Below the pieces are notes generated by a model. It did no database searches. It had not been told where the DNA came from and worked only from the letters and a program-made list of their open reading frames with translations. 64,000 nucleotides of DNA from DASVFB01 sp963766345. GTDB lineage: Bacteria > Actinomycetota > Thermoleophilia > Gaiellales > Gaiellaceae. This document shows, piece by piece, positions 51,971 through 59,219 of this stretch. How positions within the stretch are numbered: position 1 is the stretch's first letter; every line of letters begins with the position of its first letter. The translations under genes were made by a program, and so were the position numbers. The DNA lies in the NCBI GenBank assembly GCA_963766345.1, contig CAVXZL010000011.1:124001-188000 (forward strand), written 5' to 3'.

Positions 51971-52426
51971 CTACAGCGGGATCGGCGTGTTGATGTTGAT
52001 CGTCTTCTTCGTGTAGTTGTCGTACATCGACGACCGCACGCAGAGCTTCGCCTTACCGGTCGGGACGCCAAGCTGCAAGCTCAGCTTGGGCCTCGCAGGC
52101 TTGCCGGGAACGCTGGCGACGCTCCACACGATCCTGCCGGGCTTCGCGTGCAGGCTCTGGCCAGAGCCGAGGCTGCCGACGTGGCGGAGCAGCTTCAGCG
52201 ACGCGTTGTTGCAGCTCGTCATCGTCACGACGACGCCGGGCTTGCTCGTCGCATAGGACGGGCTCAGCGTCAGGTTCAACGCGACGGCCGTCGTCTTGAA
52301 CTGGCCCACACCCTGACCGACGACTCGAAGATCGGGCCCGAACTTGGTCTCCGTTTGCGCGAAGGCGGCTGGGACCGCAAGAAGGGCCACTGCACCCGCC
52401 AGGAGAAAACCCCTGAGAATGGACAA
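51971..52426 (-). CDS. Secreted protein of unknown function, 151 aa
   Basis: A signal peptide (ILRGFLLAGAVALLAVPAAFA) is followed by about 125 residues of beta-rich sequence with KTTAVALNLTLSPSYATSKP, VVVTMTSCNNASLKLLRHVG and AKLCVRSSMYDNYTKKTINI; the two cysteines may pair. TTG 52426 is chosen because GGAG precedes it at proper spacing and the signal peptide begins there; a longer frame from 52483 reaches the obg promoter. Not recognised. It interrupts the rplU-rpmA-obg block on the opposite strand. Confidence 0.7.
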   Translation of the reverse strand: MSILRGFLLAGAVALLAVPAAFAQTETKFGPDLRVVGQGVGQFKTTAVALNLTLSPSYATSKPGVVVTMTSCNNASLKLLRHVGSLGSGQSLHAKPGRIVWSVASVPGKPARPKLSLQLGVPTGKAKLCVRSSMYDNYTKKTININTPIPL

Positions 52427-52521
52427 CGTTACTCCTTCCGCTGGTTGACGGAGGCGCCCCGGTCCGAAGAGCCTCCTCGCCAAACGATAGATCAGTCGGA
52501 AGCTTTGCGCGAGGGGCGCTG

Positions 52522-53709
52522 ATGTTCCACGACCGGGTCAGGATCCACGTGCAGGCGGGCCGGGGCGGCGACGGCGGCCTCTCCTTTCGCCGGGAGAAGC
52601 ATGTTCCCAAAGGCGGTCCGGACGGCGGCGACGGCGGCCCGGGCGGCGACGTCGTGCTCGTCGCGGATCACGACCTCCGCGATCTGTCGGCGTTCCGTCC
52701 GAATCAGCACGTCAAGGCCGGCCGGGGCGGAGGCGGCGGCGGTGCGCTGAAGCACGGTGCCACGGGCGCCGACGCCGAGCTCCACGTTCCCATCGGCACA
52801 CAGGTGCTCGACGACGAGGAACGGCTGCTCGCAGACCTCGCGCATCCCGGGGCGCGCGCAGTTGTCGCCCGCGGCGGCTTGGCCGGCCGCGGCAACAAGC
52901 GCTTCGCGACGCCGACGCGGCAGGCGCCGCGGTTCGCGGAAACGGGCTTGCCCGGCGAGGAGTTGTGGCTCGAGCTGCGGCTGAAGCTCCTGGCGGACGC
53001 CGCGCTCGTCGGCTTTCCGAATGCGGGCAAGTCGTCGCTGCTGCGCCGGATCTCGAACGCGAAGCCAAAGGTGGCGGACTACCCGTTCACGACACTCGCG
53101 CCGGTGCTCGGGACCGTCGACGGAGTGGACGGGCGCCAGCTGACCGTCGCCGACGTCCCGGGCCTGATCGAAGGCGCGAGCGAAGGCGTCGGGCTGGGGC
53201 ACGAGTTCCTCGCCCATCTCGAGCGTGCGCGCCTGCTCGTCCACGTGATCGACGCGACCGAGGACGCGATCGAGCGGTTCGCGGCGATCAACCGCGAGCT
53301 CGAGCGCTACGGCGCCGGTCTGGAGTCGTTACCGCAGGTCGTTGCCCTGAACAAGATCGACCTCCTGAGCGAGTCGCCGGCCTTCGAAGTTGACGACCCG
53401 CGGATCGTCGCGACGTACGAGCTCTCGGCCGCGACCGGAGCGGGCATCGAGCCGTTCAAGCGCCGGCTCTTCGAGCACGTGCCGCCGGTGGCGGAGCCCG
53501 CGAACGCAGACTCGGAGCTCGTCGACTTTCTCGTCTACCGCCCGCGGCCGCGCCGGGAGCGCGGTTACCGCATCCTGCGCACCGACCGCGGCTTCCGCGT
53601 CGAGGGAGCTCCGCCGGACGAAGCGGAGCTCGAGCAGGCGCTGCGTGCGGCAGGGGCGCGCACGGGAGCGGAGGTCGAGGTCGGCGAGGAGACGTTCGAG
53701 CTCGCATGA
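52522..53709 (+). CDS. obg: GTPase Obg
   Basis: 395 residues. The glycine-rich Obg domain opens the protein (AGRGGDGGLSFRREKHVPKG, PDGGDGGPGGDVVLVAD), then the G domain with GFPNAGKSSLLRRI (G1), DYPFTTLAPVLG (G2), VADVPGLIEGA (G3), NKIDLL (G4) and SAATG (G5), and a C-terminal OCT domain of about 65 residues (VYRPRPRRERGYRILRTDRG). It acts in late 50S assembly and stress control. The stop overlaps nadD by ATGA. Confidence 0.96.
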   Translation: MFHDRVRIHVQAGRGGDGGLSFRREKHVPKGGPDGGDGGPGGDVVLVADHDLRDLSAFRPNQHVKAGRGGGGGGALKHGATGADAELHVPIGTQVLDDEERLLADLAHPGARAVVARGGLAGRGNKRFATPTRQAPRFAETGLPGEELWLELRLKLLADAALVGFPNAGKSSLLRRISNAKPKVADYPFTTLAPVLGTVDGVDGRQLTVADVPGLIEGASEGVGLGHEFLAHLERARLLVHVIDATEDAIERFAAINRELERYGAGLESLPQVVALNKIDLLSESPAFEVDDPRIVATYELSAATGAGIEPFKRRLFEHVPPVAEPANADSELVDFLVYRPRPRRERGYRILRTDRGFRVEGAPPDEAELEQALRAAGARTGAEVEVGEETFELA

Positions 53710-54260
53710 GCTGCACGGGCCTGCTCGGCGGCACTTTCAACCCGCCGCACAACGGACACGTTCTCCTCGCGGCGACGGCCAAGAAGCGCTTCGACATTGA
53801 CTCGTTGCGCGTCCACGTTTCGTCGAACCCGCCGCACAAGCGCGTGGACGTCCCCGTCGAGACGCGCCTGAGGCTGACAGAGCTCGCGTTTCCCGACGAC
53901 TCCGTCGTCCGCGACGACCGTCCGTATTCCATCGACACGGTGACGGGCTTCGGCGACGACGCGATCTTCCTCGTCGGCGCGGATCAGTTCGCGAAGTTCC
54001 TCACGTGGCGCGAACCCGACGAGATCCTCGATCACGTCCGCCTCGGTGTGGCGACGCGACCCGGCTATCCATCCGAGAAGCTCGACGCCGTGCTGCGCGA
54101 GCTGCGCCGACCGGAGCGCGTGGAGCTCTTCGACATGGAGCCGATCCCGATCTCGTCGAGCGATATCCGCAGGCTCGCGTCGGAGGGCGCTCCGGTCGGG
54201 AACCTCGTGCCTCCGGCCGTTGCCGAGGAGATCGAAAGGCTCGGGTTGTACCGCAGGTGA
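53706..54260 (+). CDS. nadD: Nicotinate-nucleotide adenylyltransferase
   Basis: 184 residues. GLLGGTFNPPHNGHVLLAAT is the nucleotidyltransferase HIGH-type motif, VSSNPPHKRVDVP binds substrate, DDAIFLVGADQFAKFLTWRE is the NadD block and IPISSSDIRRLASEG is the ISSTxIR motif. It makes deamido-NAD from nicotinate mononucleotide, the product of pncB at 33-34 kb. The ATG overlaps the obg stop (ATGA). Confidence 0.96.
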   Translation: MSCTGLLGGTFNPPHNGHVLLAATAKKRFDIDSLRVHVSSNPPHKRVDVPVETRLRLTELAFPDDSVVRDDRPYSIDTVTGFGDDAIFLVGADQFAKFLTWREPDEILDHVRLGVATRPGYPSEKLDAVLRELRRPERVELFDMEPIPISSSDIRRLASEGAPVGNLVPPAVAEEIERLGLYRR

Positions 54261-54266
54261 GCCGGG

Positions 54267-54272
54267 TAAGCT
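54267..54272 (+). promoter_or_regulatory. -10 element TAAGCT before rsfS
   Basis: TAAGCT lies 8 nt before TTG 54281, the same hexamer and nearly the same spacing as before the 2-oxoglutarate dehydrogenase gene, so rsfS may have its own leaderless transcript. Confidence 0.45.
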
Positions 54273-54280
54273 GAAAGCGC

Positions 54281-54640
54281 TTGAGCTCTCTCGAACAGGC
54301 ACGCCGCATCGCCGGCATCGCCCAGGACAAGCTGGCGGAGGACGTCGTGATCCTCGACATGCGACCGGTGTGCATCTACACCGACTTCTTCGTCGTCTGC
54401 TCGGGCCGAAACCCGCGCCAGGTGCGTGCGATCTGGGACGACGTGCGCGAGCGGATGAAGCATGACGGCGAGCGCATGCTCCCGCGCTCCGTCGACGGCG
54501 AGCGCGAGTCGACGTGGATCGTCGGCGACTACCTCGACGTGGTGCTGCACGTCTTCACGCCGGAGACGCGCTCCTACTACCGGCTCGAGGACCTGTGGGG
54601 CGACGTGCCTTCGATCGAGCTCGAAGTGGCGTCGGCCTGA
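54281..54640 (+). CDS. rsfS: Ribosomal silencing factor RsfS
   Basis: 119 residues (PF02410). DKLAEDVVILDMRPVCIYTD followed by FFVVCSGRNPRQVRAIWDDV and STWIVGDYLDVVLHVFTPET then YYRLEDLWGD are the family blocks. It binds L14 and blocks subunit joining when nutrients run out. Start is TTG 54281 with a TAAGCT hexamer 8 nt upstream and no ribosome site. It closes the obg-nadD-rsfS group, a common arrangement. Confidence 0.94.
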   Translation: MSSLEQARRIAGIAQDKLAEDVVILDMRPVCIYTDFFVVCSGRNPRQVRAIWDDVRERMKHDGERMLPRSVDGERESTWIVGDYLDVVLHVFTPETRSYYRLEDLWGDVPSIELEVASA

Positions 54641-54677
54641 GACCGGCAGGAGCGAGAGGCGCGGACGAATTCGCGGT

Positions 54678-54683
54678 TAGACT
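54678..54683 (+). promoter_or_regulatory. -10 element TAGACT before tRNA-Ala
   Basis: TAGACT lies 9 nt before the first base of tRNA-Ala and is identical to the hexamers before ndk and mreB. Confidence 0.45.
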
Positions 54684-54692
54684 TCTGACTCT

Positions 54693-54765
54693 GGGGCCGT
54701 AGCTCAGCTGGGAGAGCGTCGCGCTGGCAGCGCGAAGGTCACGGGTTCGAGCCCCGTCGGCTCCA
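54693..54765 (+). tRNA. tRNA-Ala (anticodon GGC)
   Basis: Acceptor GGGGCCG/CGGCTCC with a G-U pair, D-arm GCTC...GAGC, anticodon stem TCGCG/CGCGA around CTGGCAG (anticodon GGC), T-arm ACGGG-TTCGAGC-CCCGT, discriminator A. Confidence 0.95.
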
Positions 54766-54820
54766 CTTCTCTACGATCGCGTCATCGCCGAGCCTGCCGA
54801 CCGGCCCACGACGCGAACTC

Positions 54821-55547
54821 GTCTCGAGTCAGCCGACCTCCGGCGCGGCCTGGGAGGCGAACGCCGCCGACTTCATCGCGTTCGCATCGTGTCCGACGAG
54901 CACTACCGGACGTACCACCGCGATCTCTTCCTCGAGCTTCTTCCTCCCCCGGGGACCGCACCCTCGATCTCGGTTGCGGAGAAGGCCGGCTGTCGCGCGA
55001 TCTGAAGGGGCTCGGCCACTTCGTGGTCAGCGTCGACGCGTCGCCGACGATGCTTGCCGCGGCCCGCGAGGCGGATCCCGAAATCGACGCGCGTCTCGCG
55101 GACGTGGCGGCTTTGCCTTTCGAAGCGAGCTCGCTCGACCTCGTCATCGCGTTCATGTCGCTGCAGGACGTCGACGACTTGGACGGCGCAATGCAGGAGG
55201 CTGCGCGCGTTCTCGTGCAGGACGGCCGCTTCTGCATCGCCGTCGTTCATCCACTGAACTCCGCGGGTGAGTTCGAGAGCACCGAAGTCGACAGCCCGTT
55301 CACGATCACCGGCTCCTACCTGCAATCGTCGTACTACGCCGACCGCATCGCACGCGACGGGCGTCAGTTGACGCTTGTGAGCATTCACCGCCCGCTGGAG
55401 GCGTACACCGCTGCTCTGACCGAGGCCGGCTTCGTCATCGACCGAGTGCGCGAGATCGGCAGGCCGGAGCACGCGATCACGCAGCCGCGCCAGCGCCGCT
55501 GGCAGCGGCTACCGCTCTTCCTGCACCTGCGCGCAGTGAAGCGGTAG
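54821..55547 (+). pseudogene. Class I methyltransferase, two apparent frameshifts
   Basis: Three frames each carry part of one SAM methyltransferase: SSQPTSGAAWEANAADFIAF from about 54824, DEHYRTYHRDLFLELLPPPG from about 54897, then RTLDLGCGEGRLSRDLKGLG (motif I) continuing as VVSVDASPTMLAAAREADPE, DLVIAFMSLQDVDDLDGAMQ and EAARVLVQDGRFCIAV to the stop at 55547. The second switch is at a C5G4 run near 54950, where one extra G would give PPPGDRTLDLGCG. No canonical start is in frame; GTC at 54821 is where one is expected. It may be a true pseudogene or carry two base errors. Confidence 0.7.
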
Positions 55548-55560
55548 CCGCCGCGTTGCG

Positions 55561-56607
55561 TTAAGCCGCGCTGGCGAGGTCGTCGGCGGAGACGACACCG
55601 CGGAGCTCGCGCTGGAGCCGGTCGAGCGCGTCGCGCTCGAGCTGCCGCACGCGCTCGCGCGTGAGGCCGAGGTCCTTGCCGATTGCCTCGAGCGAGGTCG
55701 TCTCGCCGCCGAAGCCGTAACGAAGCTCGACGATGCGACGCTGCCGCTCGGGCAGTCCGGCGAGCGCCTTCTGCACCGTCTGGCGCTTGAGCGACTCGGC
55801 CGCGTCCTCGAGCGGATCGCTCGCCGTCGTGTCGGCGAAGAGATCGCCGAGCTCGGCGTCGCCCTCGGAGCCGACCGCTGCGTTGAGCGAGACGGGTGCG
55901 TCCGCTGCGTCGAGCGCCTCGTCCACGTGCTGCAGCGAGAGGCCCGCAGCTTCGGCGAGCTCCTCGCGCGTCGGCTCGCGGCCGAGCTTCGTCTGCAGCT
56001 GGTTCGATGCGCGCGACAGCTTCAGCCGCCGCTCGTTGACGTGCACCGGGACGCGGATCGTCGTCGACTGGTTCGCGATCGCCCGCTGGCAGGCCTGGCG
56101 GATCCACCAGGTCGCGTACGTGGAGAACTTGAAGCCACGCCGCCAGTCGAACTTCTCGACGGCGCGGTTCAGGCCGATGACGCCCTCCTGGATGAGGTCG
56201 CCGAGCGGCAGGTCGCGTCCCTGGTAGCGCTTCGCGATCGAGACGACGAGCCGCAGGTTCGAGTTGATCATCAGCTCCTTCGCCGCCTTGTCACCGCGCT
56301 CGATGCGCTTCGCGAGCGCGATCTCGTCCGCCGCCGTGAGCAGCGTGTAGCGGCCGGCCGCGTTCATGAACAGCGTCAGCGAGTCCGTGGACGCCGGTGC
56401 GACGTGGGTGTCATGCGTCTCGGGCACGAAGACGTCGACCTCGCGCGAGTCGAGCTCGGCGCGGAGAGCGGTCAGCTCGTCCTCGTCGAGGTCCTGCTCG
56501 AGGGCAAGCGCCTCGAGCGCGGACTCGTCGATGACGCCGCGCTCCTCGGCCTCCTCGATAAAGGTCTGGACAGGGGTAGCAAACGTCGTTGTGGTCAGGT
56601 TCTTCAA
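55561..56607 (-). CDS. RNA polymerase sigma factor, RpoD/SigA-like (copy 1)
   Basis: About 348 residues. A short acidic N-terminal part (EEAEERGVIDESALEALALE) replaces a long region 1.1. Then region 1.2 (LFMNAAGRYTLLTAADEIAL), regions 2.1-2.4 (NLRLVVSIAKRYQGRDLPLG, FKFSTYATWWIRQACQRAIA), region 3 and region 4.2 (LEAIGKDLGLTRERVRQLER). SD AAGAAGGAG lies directly before TTG 56607 and 9 nt before a CTG at 56598, so either may be the start. It is a full group 1/2 sigma factor. A close paralogue lies at 59220-60269. Confidence 0.92.
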   Translation of the reverse strand: MKNLTTTTFATPVQTFIEEAEERGVIDESALEALALEQDLDEDELTALRAELDSREVDVFVPETHDTHVAPASTDSLTLFMNAAGRYTLLTAADEIALAKRIERGDKAAKELMINSNLRLVVSIAKRYQGRDLPLGDLIQEGVIGLNRAVEKFDWRRGFKFSTYATWWIRQACQRAIANQSTTIRVPVHVNERRLKLSRASNQLQTKLGREPTREELAEAAGLSLQHVDEALDAADAPVSLNAAVGSEGDAELGDLFADTTASDPLEDAAESLKRQTVQKALAGLPERQRRIVELRYGFGGETTSLEAIGKDLGLTRERVRQLERDALDRLQRELRGVVSADDLASAA

Positions 56608-56773
56608 CTCCTTCTTACAATTCGAGGTGACGGGCGCCAAGCAGCGGGAGCCGCGGCGCCACAGTTCTACAAACGCCTCCGGAAGGGACTCTATTCCTTC
56701 CGTACCGCATTGTGCCTGCCCCAAACGGCCCAATCGGCCGTGACCGCGGGCGGGACACGTCCGGAATGGACGA

Positions 56774-56779
56774 TACCGT
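56774..56779 (+). promoter_or_regulatory. -10 element TACCGT before nucS
   Basis: TACCGT lies 6 nt before GTG 56786, predicting a leaderless nucS mRNA; it faces the divergent sigma-factor gene across a 178-bp gap. Confidence 0.45.
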
Positions 56780-56785
56780 CGCCCG

Positions 56786-57457
56786 GTGCGCCTGATCGTC
56801 GCCCGCTGCGAGGTCCGCTACACCGGCCGTCTGAACGCCGTGCTCCCGGAGTCGACGCGGCTGCTGATGCTGAAAGCGGACGGCTCCGTGCTCGTCCACG
56901 CCGATGCCGGCGGTTACAAGCCCCTGAACTGGATGACGCCGCCGACGGTGATCGAGGACGACGGCGACGTCCTCGTCGTCCGCAAGCGGGCCGGCAAGAC
57001 GGAGGACCGCCTCGAGATCCGCCTGCTCGAGGTGCTGAGCGACGCGAGCCACGAGATGGGGGAGGCCGCGGCGCTCGAGAAGGACGGCGTCGAGCGCGAC
57101 CTGCAGGAGCTGCTCGCCGAGCGGCCGGACGTGCTCGGGGAGGAGCTGCGCCTCGTCAGGCGCGAGTGGCCGACGGACATCGGTCCGGTCGACCTCATGT
57201 GTCGCGACGCCGTCGACGGGTGGGTTGCGGTCGAGATCAAGCGCGTCGGGACGATCGACGCCGTCGACCAGCTCTGCCGCTACCTCGAGCGGATCCGCCT
57301 CGACCCGGCGCTCGCCGACGTGCAGGGCGTCCTGGCCGCGCAACGCTTCAGGCCGCAGGCGCTCGTGCACGCCGACGGTCGCGGCATCCGCTGCGCGGAG
57401 GTCGACCTCGCGCTGCTCCGCGGCGAGCGCGAGCCCGAGCTGACGCTCTTCGTGTAA
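56786..57457 (+). CDS. nucS: Mismatch-specific endonuclease NucS/EndoMS
   Basis: 223 residues (PF01939). The N-terminal DNA-binding domain starts LIVARCEVRYTGRLNAVLPE and has KADGSVLVHADAGGYKPLNW; the RecB-like nuclease core shows IGPVDLMCRD, WVAVEIKRVGTIDAVDQLCR (catalytic Asp, Glu-x-Lys) and YLERIR. The C-terminal EPELTLFV resembles the sliding-clamp-binding tail known from mycobacterial NucS. It cuts both strands at mismatches and replaces MutS/MutL in many actinobacteria. GTG start with a leaderless-type TACCGT 6 nt upstream. Confidence 0.94.
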   Translation: MRLIVARCEVRYTGRLNAVLPESTRLLMLKADGSVLVHADAGGYKPLNWMTPPTVIEDDGDVLVVRKRAGKTEDRLEIRLLEVLSDASHEMGEAAALEKDGVERDLQELLAERPDVLGEELRLVRREWPTDIGPVDLMCRDAVDGWVAVEIKRVGTIDAVDQLCRYLERIRLDPALADVQGVLAAQRFRPQALVHADGRGIRCAEVDLALLRGEREPELTLFV

Positions 57458-57534
57458 CGCACGCGCTCCTGCCGAGTCTGTGAGCAAGGCGTGGGGGAAT
57501 CGGCTCCCGCGGACATCTCACAGGAGGACCCACC

Positions 57535-58620
57535 GTGCATCGGAGAACAGTTGCGCTGTTCGTCTCAATCGCTGCGCTCTTGCTCGCGGCCGCAACGGCA
57601 GGCGCCGCAGGGAAGGCGCACCACGGTTACGTCTACACGCTCACCAACTCGGCTGCGGGGAACGCCGTCGCGGTGTTCGCGCGCGCCGACGACGGCTCGC
57701 TCGCTCCCGCGGGCACCGTCGCGACCGGCGGCCTCGGCACCGGCGCGAACCTCGGCTCGCAGGGATCGATCATCGTCAGCGGGCACAAGCTGTTCGCCGT
57801 CAACGCCGGCAGCGACTCGATTTCGTACTTCCGCATCCGCCACGACGCGCTCGAGCTTCAGGACACGATCGCGTCGGGCGGCGTCCGGCCGATCAGCCTG
57901 ACCGTTCACGACCACGTCCTGTACGTCCTGAACGCCGGCGGCAGCGGGAACATCACCGGGTTCACCGTGGGCCATGACGAGCTCGCGCCTCTCACCGGCT
58001 CGACGCGGCCGCTCGGCGCCGGCAGCTCCGGCCCGGCGCAGGTGTCGTTCTCGCCGAACGGCAAGACGCTCGTGGTCACGGAGAAGGCGTCGAGCACGAT
58101 CGACACGTACGCGGTCGGCGAGCACGGCATCGCCGGTGGGCCGATCGTGAACGCAGCTGCGGGCAACACGCCCTTCGGCTTCGACTTCGACAAGCGCGGC
58201 GACGTCGTGACGTCCGACGCCGCGGGCTCCGCGTCGTCGTACGCCGTCGCGAAGAACGGCTCGCTGTCCGTGATCAGCGGCGCCGTTGCGACGCATCAGG
58301 GCGCGCCGTGCTGGCTCGTGACGAGCAAGGACGGCCGCTACGCGTACACCGCCAACGCCGGGGGCGGGACGATCTCCGGCTTCGCGGTCGGCCACGACGG
58401 GAGCCTCTCGCTGCTCGATCCGAGCGGCACGACGGGCAACCTCGGCGCCGGCTCGCATCCGCTCGACGAGATCGTCAGCCGCGACGGCAAGTTCCTGCAC
58501 GTGCTCGTCGACGGGACGCACATGGTCGGCACGTTCCGCATCGGCCACGACGGCGGCCTCACGTGGATCGGCGCCACGGGAACGCTGCCGCCCGGCGACG
58601 TCGGGCTCGCCACGAGCTAG
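57535..58620 (+). CDS. Secreted lactonase-like beta-propeller protein
   Basis: 361 residues. Signal peptide VALFVSIAALLLAAATAGAA, then about seven propeller blades with recurring KLFAVNAGSDSISYFRI, HVLYVLNAGGSGNITGFTV, KTLVVTEKASSTIDTYAV, RYAYTANAGGGTISGFAV and KFLHVLVDGTHMVGTFRI, as in 6-phosphogluconolactonase-like (PF10282) proteins. Enzyme activity cannot be concluded; many relatives are exported and uncharacterised. An AGGAGG ribosome site precedes GTG 57535 at 7 nt, one of the few strong ones in the window. Confidence 0.85.
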   Translation: MHRRTVALFVSIAALLLAAATAGAAGKAHHGYVYTLTNSAAGNAVAVFARADDGSLAPAGTVATGGLGTGANLGSQGSIIVSGHKLFAVNAGSDSISYFRIRHDALELQDTIASGGVRPISLTVHDHVLYVLNAGGSGNITGFTVGHDELAPLTGSTRPLGAGSSGPAQVSFSPNGKTLVVTEKASSTIDTYAVGEHGIAGGPIVNAAAGNTPFGFDFDKRGDVVTSDAAGSASSYAVAKNGSLSVISGAVATHQGAPCWLVTSKDGRYAYTANAGGGTISGFAVGHDGSLSLLDPSGTTGNLGAGSHPLDEIVSRDGKFLHVLVDGTHMVGTFRIGHDGGLTWIGATGTLPPGDVGLATS

Positions 58621-58635
58621 CAGCTGTTTGGTTGG

Positions 58636-58662
58636 GGGAGGCCGCCGCGCGCGCGGCCTCCC
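58636..58662. terminator. GC-rich hairpin between convergent genes
   Basis: GGGAGGCCGC / GCGGCCTCCC form a perfect 10-bp stem with a 7-nt loop (CGCGCGC) in the 44-bp gap between the convergent propeller and infA genes. It lacks a T tract on either side, so it is a GC-hairpin terminator at best, but could serve both directions. Confidence 0.6.
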
Positions 58663-58664
58663 GC

Positions 58665-58889
58665 CTACCGGTAGCGGTAGACGATGCGTCCGCGGTTCAG
58701 GTCGTACGCGGACAGCTCGACCTTGATCTTGTCGCCGGGCAGGATGCGGATGCGGTGGCGCCGCATCTTCCCGGCGGTGTAGCCGAGCGTCTCCTGCCCG
58801 TTCTCGAGGGCGATGCGGTACATCCCGTTGCGGAATGCCTCGACCACTTCGCCCTCGAGCTCGATCTTTGCTTCCTTGCCTTCGGCCAT
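58665..58889 (-). CDS. infA: Translation initiation factor IF-1
   Basis: 74 residues, one OB fold: KIELEGEVVEAFRNGMYRIA, then LENGQETLGYTAGKMRRHRI and ILPGDKIKVELSAYDLNRGR followed by IVYRYR, all canonical. It sits at the ribosomal A site during initiation. It is not in the usual rpmJ/rpsM neighbourhood; it starts 2 bp after the stop of the cold-shock gene and must share its transcript. The longer open frame upstream is the cold-shock gene read out of phase. Confidence 0.95.
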   Translation of the reverse strand: MAEGKEAKIELEGEVVEAFRNGMYRIALENGQETLGYTAGKMRRHRIRILPGDKIKVELSAYDLNRGRIVYRYR

Positions 58890-58891
58890 CG

Positions 58892-59098
58892 CTACGCGAC
58901 CGCCGTCACGTTTGTCGCCTCCGGGCCCTTCGTCCCCTCGCGCGACTCGTACTCGACCTTCGCGCCCTCGGCGAGCGTCTTGAAGCCCGAGCCGGAGATC
59001 TGCGAATGATGGACGAACAGGTCCTTGCCGCCCTCCTCGGGGGTGATGAACCCGTAGCCCTTCGCGTCGTTGAACCACTTCACAGTGCCAGTTGCCAT
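58892..59098 (-). CDS. Cold-shock domain protein (CspA family)
   Basis: 68 residues. MATGTVKWFNDAKGYGFITP has RNP1 (KGYGFI), then GGKDLFVHHSQISGSGFKTL with RNP2 (LFVHH) and VEYESREGTKGPEATNVTAV. It is an RNA chaperone. ATG 59098 is preceded by a strong GGGAGG ribosome site 9 nt upstream, partly within a hairpin, and a leader of about 95 nt if the TACACT near 59197 is the -10. infA follows after 2 bp. Confidence 0.95.
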   Translation of the reverse strand: MATGTVKWFNDAKGYGFITPEEGGKDLFVHHSQISGSGFKTLAEGAKVEYESREGTKGPEATNVTAVA

Positions 59099-59111
59099 AG
59101 AAAAAACACCT

Positions 59112-59141
59112 CCCTTACCAAATATTCGGAACGGGTAAGGG
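59112..59141 (-). promoter_or_regulatory. Leader hairpin next to the csp ribosome-binding site
   Basis: In the mRNA, CCCTTACC (59141-59134) pairs perfectly with GGTAAGGG (59119-59112) across a 14-nt loop rich in A/T. The last GGG of the 3' arm is the first half of the ribosome site GGGAGG, so folding would partly hide it. AT content is well above the surroundings. The arrangement suits temperature- or translation-dependent control of csp-infA. Confidence 0.5.
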
Positions 59142-59219
59142 CAGTGCACGCACAACCGGTACTCGCTCTCGTTCTCTTGTACGCGGGAGAGTGTACCTCC
59201 GGTCGCGCGGCGTCGGGCA

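Noticed and set aside
58636..58662. Hairpin considered as a standard intrinsic terminator
   Set aside because: The stem is strong but no T tract follows on either strand, so it is listed only as a GC-hairpin terminator.
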